Assembly (NCBI GenBank): GCA_005791535.1
Contig: SXWH01000179.1
Span: 1 to 53,080, forward strand
Direction of reading: 5' to 3'
Length of the DNA stretch: 53,080 bases
Origin: Verrucomicrobiaceae bacterium
GTDB taxonomy: Bacteria > Verrucomicrobiota > Verrucomicrobiia > Chthoniobacterales > Chthoniobacteraceae
This document shows positions 7,410-17,239 of this stretch, piece after piece. Each line of letters opens with the position of its first letter. Within the stretch, counting starts at the first letter, position 1. The position numbers and the translations under genes were made by a program. A model generated the notes under the pieces. That model made no database searches and was not told the DNA's origin. It saw nothing but the letters and a program-made list of their open reading frames with translations.

Positions 7410-9362
7410 ATGAAAAAGAACACTCCGAATGATTCGCTCTCGAAATCCGCAGCTTCCGTAGCCGATGTGCTGGCAAAGACAGCGGCGAATGTGGGCGCGG
7501 CCGCTGCGGCCGGGAACACAGCGTTTCTGCAGTCGATTTCGGAACTTCAGGACTCCGGCAGCTACACGGAGATCGTGAACCGCTTTTATCGCACGCTGGC
7601 ATTTGGCACCGGCGGACTGCGCGGGCGTTCGATTGGTGAAGTGGTTACGCCTTCGGAAAAAGGGAGATCGACGGGACCGCGTCCCGACCAGCCGTGCGCT
7701 GGGACGAATGCGATGAATTATTTCAACATCAGCCGCGCGACGCAGGGGCTCGTGGCTTACATGTGGAAGGCGCATAAGGCGGCGAAAAAGAAGGGTCGCC
7801 CGAGCATCGCCATCGCGCATGACACGCGGCATTTTTCCAAGGAGTTCGCTGAACTTTCTGCGAAGGTGGCGACGGAGCTGGGCTGCGATGCGTATGTGTT
7901 CGACGGGCCGCGCTCGACGCCGGAGCTTTCATTCACCGTGCGCCATGTGAACGCGACTGCGGGCGCAGTAGTCACGGCTTCGCACAACCCGCCGCATGAT
8001 AACGGATTCAAGGTGTACTTTTCCGACGGCGCGCAAATCGTGGAGCCGCACGCGAGCGCGATCATCAAGCTGGTGAATGCGGTGACGAGCGATGTGTATA
8101 AGCCGCTCCCGAAGGCGAAGCAGGGGAAGCGCATCGTGCTCGGCGCAAAAGTGGACGAGGCCTACATGGACCGCCTCGAAACGCTGCTCCTCGACCGTCC
8201 GATGGTGAAGGCGGCCAGTCGGCTGAAGGTGGTTTTGACGCCGATTCACGGCACGGGTGGAATCATCATCAAGCCGATGCTCAAGCGGCTCGGCTTCCGT
8301 TTTGCCACGGTTGCGGAGCAGGATAAATTTGACGGTCAGTTTCCGACGGTGAAATCGCCGAATCCCGAAAACGCCGAAGCTCTTTCGAAGGCCATCGCGC
8401 TTGCGGAGAAGGAAGCGGCGGATGTCGTCGTGGCGACGGACCCGGACTGCGACCGCATGGGCGTGGCGATTCGCAATCGCGAAGGGCGGATGCAACTCCT
8501 CACGGGCAACCAAATCGGCTCGCTCATCGCCGCGTATCGCGTGGAGAAGATGATCGCGCTCGGAATCATCACGAAGGAAAACGCGGCGCGCTGCGCGATC
8601 ATCAAGACGCTCGTGACCACCGACCTGCAAAAGGCCATCGCAGATGCGCACGGGCTTCGCTGCGTCGAAACGCTCACCGGTTTCAAATACATCGGCGAAA
8701 AACTCGGTCAGTACGAGAACGCCATCCCCGCAAAAGAGCGTGGAAATTACCGCGAACTCAACGAGGAAAAAACGCGGGCACTGCGACTGAAGCATAGCGT
8801 GTATTACGTTGCAGGCGGTGAGGAGAGCTACGGCTACAGCGCGCATGATTTTGTCCGCGATAAAGACGGCAACGCGGCAGTCGTGCTGTTTGCGGAAGTC
8901 TGCGCGTATGCGAAATCACGCGGACTCACCGTCGATGCGCTGCTCGACGAAGCGTATCTCAAATACGGTTACTTCCTCGAAGAGAACCAGACGCTCACCT
9001 ACGCCGGAGCCGCTGGCGCGGGAATTATCCAGAAGCTGGCCACATCCTTTGCCAGTGAGCCGCCGAAGACGATGGATGGCGTGAAAGTCACGGGCGTGCG
9101 CGATTTCGCGAATAACAACTACAAGGACTGCGAGGGGCAGACGCTGCCGAACGAGAAGATGGTCATTTTCGATCTCGCCGATGGCCGCCGCGTCGCCGTG
9201 CGTCCCTCGGGCACCGAGCCGAAGATCAAGTTCTACCTGTTCACCCGTGCCGCAGTCTCCTCGGCATCGCAGCTCGCCAAAGTGAAAGCCGCTGCATCGA
9301 AGGGCCTCGCAGCGTTGTGGAAATCCATCCAGGCTGATGTCGCCGCACGGCTGAAGCGGTAG
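7410..9362 (+). CDS. Phosphoglucomutase / phosphomannomutase (alpha-D-phosphohexomutase family)
   Basis: About 650 residues from the ATG at 7410 (MKKNTPNDS); an in-frame ATG at 7392 is possible. Four family signatures are intact: the phosphoserine loop TASHNPPHDNGFK with S191, the metal-binding loop DPDCDRMGVA, the sugar-binding GGEESYGYSAHDFVRDKDG, and the phosphate-binding RPSGTEPKIKFY near the C-terminus. The enzyme interconverts hexose 1- and 6-phosphates, feeding glycogen and cell-surface polysaccharide synthesis. Its length is that of the long two-specificity type rather than the 450-residue GlmM type. It sits 70 nt downstream of the serine hydrolase on the same strand and ends 3 nt from the convergent CobA-HemD gene. 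Confidence 0.93.
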   Translation: MKKNTPNDSLSKSAASVADVLAKTAANVGAAAAAGNTAFLQSISELQDSGSYTEIVNRFYRTLAFGTGGLRGRSIGEVVTPSEKGRSTGPRPDQPCAGTNAMNYFNISRATQGLVAYMWKAHKAAKKKGRPSIAIAHDTRHFSKEFAELSAKVATELGCDAYVFDGPRSTPELSFTVRHVNATAGAVVTASHNPPHDNGFKVYFSDGAQIVEPHASAIIKLVNAVTSDVYKPLPKAKQGKRIVLGAKVDEAYMDRLETLLLDRPMVKAASRLKVVLTPIHGTGGIIIKPMLKRLGFRFATVAEQDKFDGQFPTVKSPNPENAEALSKAIALAEKEAADVVVATDPDCDRMGVAIRNREGRMQLLTGNQIGSLIAAYRVEKMIALGIITKENAARCAIIKTLVTTDLQKAIADAHGLRCVETLTGFKYIGEKLGQYENAIPAKERGNYRELNEEKTRALRLKHSVYYVAGGEESYGYSAHDFVRDKDGNAAVVLFAEVCAYAKSRGLTVDALLDEAYLKYGYFLEENQTLTYAGAAGAGIIQKLATSFASEPPKTMDGVKVTGVRDFANNNYKDCEGQTLPNEKMVIFDLADGRRVAVRPSGTEPKIKFYLFTRAAVSSASQLAKVKAAASKGLAALWKSIQADVAARLKR

Positions 9363-9365
9363 GCG

Positions 9366-10883
9366 CTATACGCCGTAATATTTCCGTATCGCTGCGAGCA
9401 GGCCGGGGATGTCGAAGACCTTTGCTTCGGCGTCCACGGTGAGTCCGTGGTCACGTACGGTTTTGGAAGTCACGGGCCCGATGCTTGCCACTTTCAGGCC
9501 GGCGGGCATTGGAAGTTTGAGCGCGAGGAAATTTTCCACGGTGGATGAACTCGTGAACGTAATCATGTCGGCACCCTCGTCGCGGAAGCGGGCCATGCCG
9601 CCGCTTACGTCCTCGGTCTCCGGCACGGTGCGGTAGGCGCATGCGACATCCACGATGGCTCCGAGTTTGGTAAGCGATTCCGGCAGCACGTCGCGGGCGA
9701 CTTCGGCGCGGGCGATGAGAATTTTGAGGTTCTCGACGTCGCCTTCCTTCTTGAATGCCTCGACCACGCTCTCGGCCACGTACTCCTCGGGCTGCAAATC
9801 GACGGCGAGATGATACTCGCGGACTTTTGCGGCGGTTGCCGGTCCGATTGCCGCGATGCGGACGCCTCCGATTTCGCGGGCATCCTTGAATATCTTGAAG
9901 AACATCTCGAAGAACGCCTCCACGCCGTTCGGCGATGTGAAGACTAGCCAGTCGTAAGTGTGGGCGTCCTGCACGAGTTGTCCGAATGCGAGGATATCGG
10001 TCGGTGGTTCGATGCGGATGGTCGGGAGTTCAATCACGTCCGCGCCGAGGTCGCGCAGTTTCGTGGACAGTGCGCCGGCTTGCTTGCGAGTGCGGGTGAC
10101 GACGATGCGCTTGCCAAACAGCGGGCGGGTTTCGAACCAGTTTAGTGTGTCGCGCAGCTTCACGACATCGCCCATGATGCAAACGGCGGGCGCTTTGAAA
10201 CCGGCGTCGGCGACTTTTTTCGCGATGTTGTCGAGCCGGCCGGTAAGCGTTTCCTGCCTGCCGGTTGTTCCCCAGCGCACGAGCGCCACGGGTAAATCTG
10301 CACGCGCTCCGTGCTGCAGCAGTTTCTCCGAAACCGCAGCGATGCGCTCGACACCCATCAGCATGACTTTTGTGCCGGGATTTTTTGCGAGCCCTTCGTA
10401 ATCGAGCGTGCTCTCGGGTTTGGTCGGGTCTTCGTGTCCGGTAAAGACGGTGAACTGCGCCGTGTGTTCTCGGTGAGTCACGGGAATGCCCGCATAGGCT
10501 GGCGCGGAAATTGTGGAGCTGATGCCAGGTACAATCTCGAATTTCAGGCCGGCCTTCACGAGTTCCTCGGCTTCCTCGCCGCCACGACCGAAGACGAACG
10601 GGTCGCCGCCCTTGAGCCGCACGACGCGCTTTCCTTCCGCGGTCTTTTTCACGAGCAGCGCATTGGTTTCATCCTGCTTCAACGCGTGCTGATTGGCGCG
10701 CTTTCCGGCGTAGATGATTTCCGCGCCCGTCGGTGCCCATTTGATAATCTCCGGGTTGCAGAGCGCGTCGTACACGATCACGTCTGCTCGCGAAACTTCG
10801 TCCCGCACTTTGAGTGTCACCAATCCGAGGTCGCCGGGTCCCGCACCCGCAAGGATGCAAATGCCTTTATCGTTCTTTGCCAT
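9366..10883 (-). CDS. cobA-hemD: Uroporphyrinogen-III C-methyltransferase fused to uroporphyrinogen-III synthase
   Basis: A 505-residue two-domain enzyme. Residues 1 to about 250 are the SAM-dependent methyltransferase: GAGPGDLGLVTLK, the RLKGGDPFVFGRGGEE signature, VPGISSTISAPAYAGIPVTHR, and PVALVRWGTTGRQETLTG. Residues from about 260 to the end are HemD (KRIVVTRTRKQAGALSTKLRD, DWLVFTSPNGVEAF, TFTSSSTVENFLAL). HemD closes hydroxymethylbilane into uroporphyrinogen III, and the methyltransferase diverts it to precorrin-2 for siroheme or cobalamin. The fusion places both sides of the tetrapyrrole branch point on one polypeptide and is known from several phyla. Two envelope-protein genes lie upstream on the same strand. 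Confidence 0.93.
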   Translation of the reverse strand: MAKNDKGICILAGAGPGDLGLVTLKVRDEVSRADVIVYDALCNPEIIKWAPTGAEIIYAGKRANQHALKQDETNALLVKKTAEGKRVVRLKGGDPFVFGRGGEEAEELVKAGLKFEIVPGISSTISAPAYAGIPVTHREHTAQFTVFTGHEDPTKPESTLDYEGLAKNPGTKVMLMGVERIAAVSEKLLQHGARADLPVALVRWGTTGRQETLTGRLDNIAKKVADAGFKAPAVCIMGDVVKLRDTLNWFETRPLFGKRIVVTRTRKQAGALSTKLRDLGADVIELPTIRIEPPTDILAFGQLVQDAHTYDWLVFTSPNGVEAFFEMFFKIFKDAREIGGVRIAAIGPATAAKVREYHLAVDLQPEEYVAESVVEAFKKEGDVENLKILIARAEVARDVLPESLTKLGAIVDVACAYRTVPETEDVSGGMARFRDEGADMITFTSSSTVENFLALKLPMPAGLKVASIGPVTSKTVRDHGLTVDAEAKVFDIPGLLAAIRKYYGV

Positions 10884-10944
10884 GCTTGACGTATGCGAAG
10901 TCTGCGCGGGCGATGTCGAATGGAATCACCCGCTCCGGTGTTTA

Positions 10945-12072
10945 TCAGCGTCCCTCGGGCGGGAGCGGTGGCAGCGGATTCTCCTGCGGCGTATCGGCGG
11001 GCGGCGGCTGCGGTTTGGAGTCCGCGGGCTTTGGCGAATCGGCAGCCGGGGAATCTGCCGGCGAGTCGCCCGGCTTTGCGCCGGGCTCGGCGTCATCGAC
11101 TGATTTCCATCCGTGCGTGGCGGCCAGTTGCTCGGCCAGACGGAGCGGCCAGTCAGGTGCCTTGAAGAAATCCGGCAGCGTTTCCTTCAGTTCCCGCGAC
11201 GCCTCTACGTATTTCTGATTTTCTTCGGAGAACTTCTCCGAGAGCGCGGGATAGCGCCGCATGGCTTCCTTTTGAGCGAGCAGATAAAGCTCCTCGTGCG
11301 TGAGGCGGAACTTCGCCACATCGGAACTCACGGTCGCGAGATCCTTGCCCGCTTTGAAGGTCGTCATGCCGTCCTTGATGCTCACGAATTCAAACGTGTC
11401 GCCCTTTTTCACTGTGTAACGGCGGCCACCGATCTTCGTCTCAATGTCCTCTGTGATTTCAATCACCTTCTTTGCAGTCGCGGGCGGCGGCGGCACGAGA
11501 AGTTCGCGCACCGTTCCATCATCCGGCGGCTCGGCAGCGGCGGGCTTTTCCGGCACTTCCGGGGCCGGCGGCAATTCCGGGGCGACCGGCGCTGGCGGTG
11601 CATTTTTCGCGGTCATCGGAGGCGGCGGTGCGACATCCAGCTTCGGAGTTGCAGGCTCCTCGGCGAGGCGTTCGCGGGCGAGTCGATCGAGTCCGCTGAA
11701 TGCGCGTTCCACGAGCGGCATCGCTGCGCCAAAAAGCAGAATCGCCGAGAGTGCGAGGAAGATGCCATGCCGCTGGCGGAGAACGCGCAGATTGTAAAAC
11801 AGCCAGATAAGCCCGAAGGTCCCGAGGCTTGCGATAACCGACCGGGTGGCGTTGTGACCCGAGAAAATCAGCGCAAACCAGTAGGCGCAGAACGCTGCGA
11901 CGAGAAAAATGACGCCCCAGGCGAGATTGCGTGGTCCCACAGCGCGTTCGGGTGACGCCGGAACATCGACGTAACGCGTCTTGGTTTCCGGCGCGCGGCG
12001 GACGGCGCTTTCGGTCGCTTTTCCTTGAAACGGCGCAGTGCGGGAATCGTCTTCTGGATACTCGGATGGCAT
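10945..12072 (-). CDS. Multi-pass membrane protein with Pro-rich linker, function unknown
   Basis: The ATG at 12072 (MPSEYPEDD) gives 375 residues; the frame is open further upstream, but that extension lacks a good start. Three hydrophobic segments lie at about residues 45-120 (AWGVIFLVAAFCAYWFALIF, SVIASLGTFGLIWLFYN, GIFLALSAILLFGAAMPL). They are followed by an Ala/Pro-rich tether (about 140-210), a small beta-rich module (GGRRYTVKKGDTFEFVSI), a charged helical part and a second Pro/Asp/Ser-rich tail ending PLPPLPPEGR. The arrangement suggests a membrane anchor with a soluble domain held at a distance. I do not recognise a family. It lies 61 nt upstream of cobA-hemD and may be cotranscribed with it. 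Confidence 0.68.
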   Translation of the reverse strand: MPSEYPEDDSRTAPFQGKATESAVRRAPETKTRYVDVPASPERAVGPRNLAWGVIFLVAAFCAYWFALIFSGHNATRSVIASLGTFGLIWLFYNLRVLRQRHGIFLALSAILLFGAAMPLVERAFSGLDRLARERLAEEPATPKLDVAPPPPMTAKNAPPAPVAPELPPAPEVPEKPAAAEPPDDGTVRELLVPPPPATAKKVIEITEDIETKIGGRRYTVKKGDTFEFVSIKDGMTTFKAGKDLATVSSDVAKFRLTHEELYLLAQKEAMRRYPALSEKFSEENQKYVEASRELKETLPDFFKAPDWPLRLAEQLAATHGWKSVDDAEPGAKPGDSPADSPAADSPKPADSKPQPPPADTPQENPLPPLPPEGR

Positions 12073-12181
12073 GGTTCGGACCGCTGAGAATGCCACAGCC
12101 GGTGCGGTTGTCCCGATTAAATTCGTCTTATATTCGTGCGTTCTTGCGGGTCGGACGGTCGCACTGCTCCGTCCCAGCCTG

Positions 12182-12730
12182 CTAGAACTTCGGGATTTGC
12201 TTGCCTGGTTCGGGCGCACCCGGAGGTTTCGGAATCTTCGCCAGTTTCCTCGCCAGATCGTCGGCTTCCTTCGTTTCGAGTTTCAGAACGAGCCCAAGGC
12301 CGAGTTCCGCCTTTGCCTTGTCCGTGCGGACCCACTTGTTTACTTTGAAGGCCTTCTTCAATCCCTGTTCGAGTCCTTTGAGGGCGGGAGGCGTGTCGGT
12401 TTTTTCCTCCTTCCATGAAAACCGGCCCTTCTCGGCTTCGAGGATCGTTTTAATCTCTGCGTCGGCGATTTGCTTGAGCTGTCCATCCACGGGGATGTGC
12501 GCGTATTCGATGCGGTGGCAGACGCCGTTGACGAATGCTGCACGCACGCGCCAGCCGTGAAATTCGTAGCTCTTTTCGATGGAGCCGGGCATCAGCGGTT
12601 GGTCGCTTGGAGCCGTCAAATCTTCGCGCGGCTGGCCGTAGCGAAGCTGGGATTGCCCCTCGGTTTCGCCGAGTCGGGCGTGTGCGAAGGTTGTGAGCGA
12701 GAGCGCTGCGAGGGCGATGTGGAACTTCAT
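12182..12730 (-). CDS. Small exported protein, function unknown
   Basis: The start at 12730 (MKFHIALAALSLTTFAHA) yields a 182-residue protein with a clean signal peptide; the longer frame has no sensible start. The mature part is charged and helical. It begins with LGETEGQSQLRYGQP, has a stretch GWRVRAAFVNGVCHRIEY that reads like a small beta module, and ends with a Lys/Pro-rich tail. It contains no catalytic motif that I recognise. Similar short periplasmic proteins of unknown function are frequent in Verrucomicrobiota. The gene is divergent from mrp, with a 157-nt shared upstream region, and lies 109 nt ahead of the membrane-protein gene on the same strand. Confidence 0.7.
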   Translation of the reverse strand: MKFHIALAALSLTTFAHARLGETEGQSQLRYGQPREDLTAPSDQPLMPGSIEKSYEFHGWRVRAAFVNGVCHRIEYAHIPVDGQLKQIADAEIKTILEAEKGRFSWKEEKTDTPPALKGLEQGLKKAFKVNKWVRTDKAKAELGLGLVLKLETKEADDLARKLAKIPKPPGAPEPGKQIPKF

Positions 12731-12887
12731 GGTTGGTCGGTGGTTTTCGAGAAGGACGCTATATGTTGTGCGGAAGTTACCGCCGGACGTTCGAAAGCGT
12801 AGATTCTTCCGGCGATACGACGCTTGCCACCCGCGCGGTGGCGCGCTTCTCTCCCGCCCCGCATTTTTAGAAACTCGAAAGACAGCC

Positions 12888-13934
12888 ATGATTACGACCG
12901 ATTCCATTCGTCAGCAACTCGCCACGGTGAAATACCCGGGCTTCAGCCGCGACATCGTCAGCTTCGGCCTTGTGAAGGATATCCGCATCACCGGCACCGA
13001 AGTGGTCGTGCAAATGAGCATGTCCACCGCCGATGCCGCCATTCCGCGGCAGATTAAGGAGCAATCGGAAGCCGCGCTCTCTGCAATTCCGGGCGTCACG
13101 AGCGTCGCTGTGCGAATCGACATCACGGCACCGCAGCAGCAGCCGATGGGCGCGCAGTCGATGCCGCAGACTTCCATTCCCGGTGTGAAGCACGTCATCG
13201 CCGTCGCCAGCGGCAAGGGCGGTGTCGGAAAGAGCACTGTCGCGGCAAATCTTGCATGTGCGCTCGCCGCGACCGGCGCGAGCGTCGGGCTATGTGATTG
13301 CGACCTCTACGGACCGAGCGTGGGAATCATGTTCGGCGCAAACGAGCGTCCGTTTGCCGATGAGGATAATCGCATCATTCCCATCGAACGCTACGGGCTG
13401 AAGCTGATGAGCATGGGCTTCCTGCTTGAAGATGATTCCCCGGCCATCCTCCGCGGACCGATGGTGACAAAGTACACGCAGCAGTTTTTGCGGCAGGTGA
13501 ATTGGGACGGCACGGATTTCCTCGTGCTCGACCTTCCACCGGGCACCGGCGATATCCAGCTCACGATTGTCCAGACGGTCGCGCTTTCCGGCGCAGTAAT
13601 CGTCACTACGCCGCAGGAAGTCGCGCTGCTCGATGCGCGCAAGGCCGTTTCCATGTTCCAGAAAGTAAACGTCCCCGTCCTAGGTATCATCGAAAACATG
13701 GCGTATTTCCAATGCCCGAGCGACGGCGTTCGCTACGACATTTTCGGGAGCGGCGGCGGGCAGCGCGAAGCCGACCGGCAGAAGGTGCCGCTGCTAGGCC
13801 AGATTCCGATCGACATCGCTACGCGCGAATCCGGCGATCGCGGAAACCCAATCACCTCCGCGGAGCCTGAGAGCGCGATTGGGAAGGCGTTCATCGAGAT
13901 CGCGCAAAAGCTCCGGCAGACGCTGGGTCACTAG
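12888..13934 (+). CDS. mrp: Mrp/NBP35-family Fe-S cluster carrier ATPase, CxxC incomplete
   Basis: A 348-residue protein starting at ATG 12888, with gaaag upstream. The N-terminal MIP18/DUF59 domain (about residues 1-85) is followed by the deviant P-loop ASGKGGVGKSTVAANLA (about 105-121) and the MinD-like FLVLDLPPGTGD. These proteins carry and hand over [4Fe-4S] clusters, with a C-terminal CxxC on each subunit of a dimer holding the cluster. Here the motif region reads NMAYFQCPSDG: C276 is present, but the second position, residue 279, is Asp. A nearby CDCD (in VGLCDCDLYGPS) replaces the more usual VGLLDADIYGPS. Cluster binding may therefore be altered. The gene stands alone, divergent from the 12182 gene. 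Confidence 0.9.
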   Translation: MITTDSIRQQLATVKYPGFSRDIVSFGLVKDIRITGTEVVVQMSMSTADAAIPRQIKEQSEAALSAIPGVTSVAVRIDITAPQQQPMGAQSMPQTSIPGVKHVIAVASGKGGVGKSTVAANLACALAATGASVGLCDCDLYGPSVGIMFGANERPFADEDNRIIPIERYGLKLMSMGFLLEDDSPAILRGPMVTKYTQQFLRQVNWDGTDFLVLDLPPGTGDIQLTIVQTVALSGAVIVTTPQEVALLDARKAVSMFQKVNVPVLGIIENMAYFQCPSDGVRYDIFGSGGGQREADRQKVPLLGQIPIDIATRESGDRGNPITSAEPESAIGKAFIEIAQKLRQTLGH

Positions 13935-14016
13935 TCGGATATCCCGGCTGTTCGGGGGCGCTCGTATTTCGAGCGGGACAATTCAGTGCTAGCCGCGCAT
14001 TGTAGGTGCCACTGAC

Positions 14017-15411
14017 ATGTCGCCAAAACTACGGGCCTTCCTTCCTTACGTGCTTGTCGTCGTAGCGTGGGGCATCGGCTTTTCGATGGGCGGTGGCTTT
14101 CACACGAAGGACGGTTCTTTCGCGAAAAGTGCGGGATCAAATCACGATGCTGGGATTTCCGACGAAGAGGCGCGCCTGCGGGTCGGCCGTGTGATGGAGC
14201 CGGTTCCCGATGCGACGGACGATGCGCGCCGACATGTTCCTTGGGATCGCGAACGGTTCAAGCGTGCGGCGGCGGGTTTTTCCAAAGAGGGAAGTCTTTT
14301 GAGTTACGCGCGCCGGGCGATGCAAATGACCGATGCGCTCACTGCGGACGATTTTCCTATGGTGATGGAGGCGCACGCGGAAATGAAGGGAGACTCGAAG
14401 GATGACTTTATCGAGGGCCTGGAGTTTTTTCTCGTTGGCCGCTGGGCGGAGTTGGATCCGAAGGCAGCCGCGGAGTTTCTCATTGCGCACAAGAAGCTCG
14501 GCGGTTTTATCGATATTAACGGTGCGGTGCTTTGGGGTGTCTGGGCGTCAAAGGACCCTGCGGCGGCGGCAACCTTCGCGAAGTCCATGGGCGAGGGCGG
14601 CGACAAAGGGCAGGCGTTGAAGACCATCCTGGAAACGATCGCACGCTCCGATGCCGATAGTGCGCTCGCCTTCGCGCGAATTCACGCGCCCGAATTGATT
14701 GCCGACGGAAGCCTTTCCGGAATCCTCGGGGAGAGGAATAAAATTACGGACCCAGAGCGGGCCGCGCGGCGACTCGAAAGCCTCGGTATTTTTGACGACT
14801 CGACGACGCAGGCCATGAAGACCGCCGCGTGGGAATGGGCAAAGCGGGACCGCACCGCTGCGCGTGAATGGGCGCTTTCCCTTCCGAATGCAAACGCCCG
14901 CAGCAATGCGCTGATGGGAATTTACGAGGGCTGGTTTGAGTCGGACAGAAAGGCCGCCACAGCCGCGCTGCTCGCGGAACCCCGGACCGGTGTCGATCTG
15001 AAGGCGACCGTCGAGCACCTCGCGATCGTTTGGGAAAAAGACGACTGGCAGGGCGCGGCACAGTGGATCAATAGACTTCCTGTGGACGCCGAGAAGACGG
15101 CCGCTGCCGCGAAGATGGCGGAGCGTCTCGCACGGGATGATGCCGTCGCGGGCGCACAGTTTCTCGTTGCCGTTCCCGAGGGCCCCGCGCGGGATGCCGC
15201 GATCGCTGAATACGTCGATTATTCGCCGGTCGATGATGTGGAAGGAAAAATGGAATGGGCGCTTTCCGTCTCGGATCCTGCGCGACGAAAGGCGACCGCG
15301 AATAAAGTCATCAAGCGCTGGTTCTCCAACAATCCCGCCGCCGCATTCGAGTGGCTCGAATCCGGAAGCGGGATGACTCCCGAGGAGCGCGCTGCATTTC
15401 TCAGCGAATAG
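14017..15411 (+). CDS. Membrane-anchored WA-repeat protein, function unknown
   Basis: A 464-residue protein. Residues 6-28 are a hydrophobic anchor or uncleaved signal (FLPYVLVVVAWGIGFSMGGG). The rest is alpha-helical with a degenerate repeat of about 30-35 residues built around W-A-x-x-D-x-x-A-A and R/L-P/S: WAELDPKAAAEF, WASKDPAAAATFA, WAKRDRTAAREWALSLP, WEKDDWQGAAQWINRLP and WFSNNPAAAFEWLES. Such tetratricopeptide- or HEAT-like arrays occur in many uncharacterised verrucomicrobial exported proteins and suggest a protein-binding scaffold. No catalytic residues are apparent. It lies 82 nt downstream of mrp, is followed by a stem-loop, and is convergent with the YifB gene. Confidence 0.75.
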   Translation: MSPKLRAFLPYVLVVVAWGIGFSMGGGFHTKDGSFAKSAGSNHDAGISDEEARLRVGRVMEPVPDATDDARRHVPWDRERFKRAAAGFSKEGSLLSYARRAMQMTDALTADDFPMVMEAHAEMKGDSKDDFIEGLEFFLVGRWAELDPKAAAEFLIAHKKLGGFIDINGAVLWGVWASKDPAAAATFAKSMGEGGDKGQALKTILETIARSDADSALAFARIHAPELIADGSLSGILGERNKITDPERAARRLESLGIFDDSTTQAMKTAAWEWAKRDRTAAREWALSLPNANARSNALMGIYEGWFESDRKAATAALLAEPRTGVDLKATVEHLAIVWEKDDWQGAAQWINRLPVDAEKTAAAAKMAERLARDDAVAGAQFLVAVPEGPARDAAIAEYVDYSPVDDVEGKMEWALSVSDPARRKATANKVIKRWFSNNPAAAFEWLESGSGMTPEERAAFLSE

Positions 15412-15444
15412 GGGGCGTTTCGAAGGTGGTGTCCGAAGCGCCCC
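15412..15444. terminator. Stem-loop between convergent genes
   Basis: ggggcgtttcg (15412-15422) pairs with cgaagcgcccc (15434-15444), 11 bp with one G-T pair and an 11-nt loop, immediately after the stop at 15411. There is no clear T-run, so its efficiency as a terminator is uncertain. Confidence 0.5.
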
Positions 15445-15478
15445 GGGAGCGTATCACGCCGGTGTGCCCGTGATGATT

Positions 15479-17011
15479 TTACGCCCAGAGCTTGCGGTCG
15501 AGGGTGCGGTACTGGATGGCTTCGCCGACGTGCTCGGCGCCGATGGTTTCGGAGCCGGCGAGGTCGGCGATGGTGCGGGCGACTTTGAGGATGCGGTCGT
15601 GGGCGCGTGCGCTGAAGTTGAGCCGATCCATCGCCATGCGGAGCATTCCCTCGCCTTCGCTGTCGAGCGTGCAGAACTGGCGGAATTGCTGCGAGGACAT
15701 CCGGGCATTGACGCGGGATTTGCTGCCGGCGAAGCGCTTTTGCTGGATGGCGCGGCATTCCATGACGCGCGCACGGATTGCGGCGCTGGGCTCGCCGGTT
15801 TCGTCGCTGCGGAGGTCGTCGAACGAAACGGCGGGCGCCTCGACGTGGAGGTCGATGCGGTCGAGCAGGGGGCCGGAGATGCGGTCGCGGTAACGCTCGA
15901 CCTGCTGGGGCGTGCAGCGGCATTTGCGCTTCGGGTCGCCGAAAAAGCCGCAGGGGCAGGGAGTCATCGCCGCGACGAGCATGAACTCCGCGGGAAAGGT
16001 GACCGTTCCCGCCGCGCGGCTGACCGTCACGCGACCGTCCTCCAACGGCTGGCGGAGGACTTCGAGCGTGGTGCGCTTGAACTCGGGCAGTTCGTCGAGA
16101 AACAGAACGCCGTGGTGCGCGATGCTGATCTCGCCGGGTGCGGGGTTTGCGCCGCCACCGAGCAGGCCGGCATCGCTGACGGTGTGGTGCGGGGAGCGGA
16201 ACGGGCGCGTGGCGACGAATGATTTTTCGAGCAGCAGTCCGGCGATGCTGTGGATCTTCGTCGTCTCGATGGCTTCCTCCATCGTCATCGGCGGAAGGAT
16301 GGTGGGCACGCGTTTGCTGAGCATGCTCTTGCCGCTTCCCGGAGGACCGATGAGCAGCATGCCGTGGCCGCCGGCGGCGGAGATTTCGATCGCCCGCTTC
16401 ACGTGGTTCTGGCCGCGGACATCGGCGAAATCGACTTCGTAGTTCTGATGCTTTTGGAAAAAGGAGGCGAGGTCCTCGCGCACGGGCTTCACCGTGCGTT
16501 CGCCGACGAGAAGCGAGTACGCCTCGCGGAGATTGCGCACGCCGTAAACGTCGATGCCCTCGACCATGGCGGCCTCGCGGGCGTTGGCCTCCGGGACGAC
16601 GACTTTCAAATGTCCGCGCCTGCGGGCTTCGATGGCCACCGGAAGGACTCCGCGGACGGCGCGCACGGAGCCGTCGAGCGCCAGTTCGCCGACGAAGCAG
16701 AACTCCGCGGCGTTTTCGATCTCCTTCTCCTCCTGGCAGAGGATCATCCCGAGCGCGATGGGCAGGTCGAAGCTGGGGCCTTCCTTTTTCACATCCGCGG
16801 GGGCGAGATTCACGGTCGTGCGCCCGGCGGGCCAGAAGAAGCCGCTGTTTGAAATCGACGTCGTTACACGATCCTTCGCCTCCTTCACGGCGGTATCGGG
16901 CAGGCCGACGACGACGATCACGGTGTCCATTCCGCCACCGGAATTGACCTCGATTTCCACCTCATAGGCGTCCACGCCGAAAACGGCTGCCGAGTAGATC
17001 TTTGCGAGCAT
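15479..17011 (-). CDS. YifB/ComM-family Mg-chelatase-like AAA+ ATPase
   Basis: A 510-residue protein from the ATG at 17011 ([21 protein letters not shown]), the usual YifB start. The N-terminal S5/Lon-like domain includes [14 protein letters not shown] and [20 protein letters not shown]. The AAA+ core has Walker [14 protein letters not shown] and Walker B-type [11 protein letters not shown], followed by the [19 protein letters not shown] signature and the Cys segment [18 protein letters not shown]-terminal lid domain closes the protein. ComM, the characterised homologue, is a hexameric helicase promoting branch migration during natural transformation. That is of interest beside a LigE-type ligase in the same window, although no DNA-uptake machinery is present here. 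Confidence 0.94.
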   Translation of the reverse strand: MLAKIYSAAVFGVDAYEVEIEVNSGGGMDTVIVVVGLPDTAVKEAKDRVTTSISNSGFFWPAGRTTVNLAPADVKKEGPSFDLPIALGMILCQEEKEIENAAEFCFVGELALDGSVRAVRGVLPVAIEARRRGHLKVVVPEANAREAAMVEGIDVYGVRNLREAYSLLVGERTVKPVREDLASFFQKHQNYEVDFADVRGQNHVKRAIEISAAGGHGMLLIGPPGSGKSMLSKRVPTILPPMTMEEAIETTKIHSIAGLLLEKSFVATRPFRSPHHTVSDAGLLGGGANPAPGEISIAHHGVLFLDELPEFKRTTLEVLRQPLEDGRVTVSRAAGTVTFPAEFMLVAAMTPCPCGFFGDPKRKCRCTPQQVERYRDRISGPLLDRIDLHVEAPAVSFDDLRSDETGEPSAAIRARVMECRAIQQKRFAGSKSRVNARMSSQQFRQFCTLDSEGEGMLRMAMDRLNFSARAHDRILKVARTIADLAGSETIGAEHVGEAIQYRTLDRKLWA

Positions 17012-17239
17012 TGGCGGGGAAAATGGCAAAGCGTCCGCGGGTCGGGAAGGGCGAATTCTGCCGTTTCGGTACAAAAAAGTGCGGAGCCGCCGGCCTCACT
17101 ACACCTTGCCGACGACTCCGCTGTTCCCCCCAGAACAATGAGTAAGACCGCCGGGGCGCGGATTCGTTAGAAAAAAGTCGGATTCTTTTTTGATGTTCGC
17201 TTTCCGTCGCGGTGGAGCGCTGATAATAGGGCGGCAGCG

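Noticed and set aside
15464..16852. Long plus-strand frames opposite the YifB gene
   Set aside because: They mirror a strongly conserved ATPase; their codons have no independent protein character.
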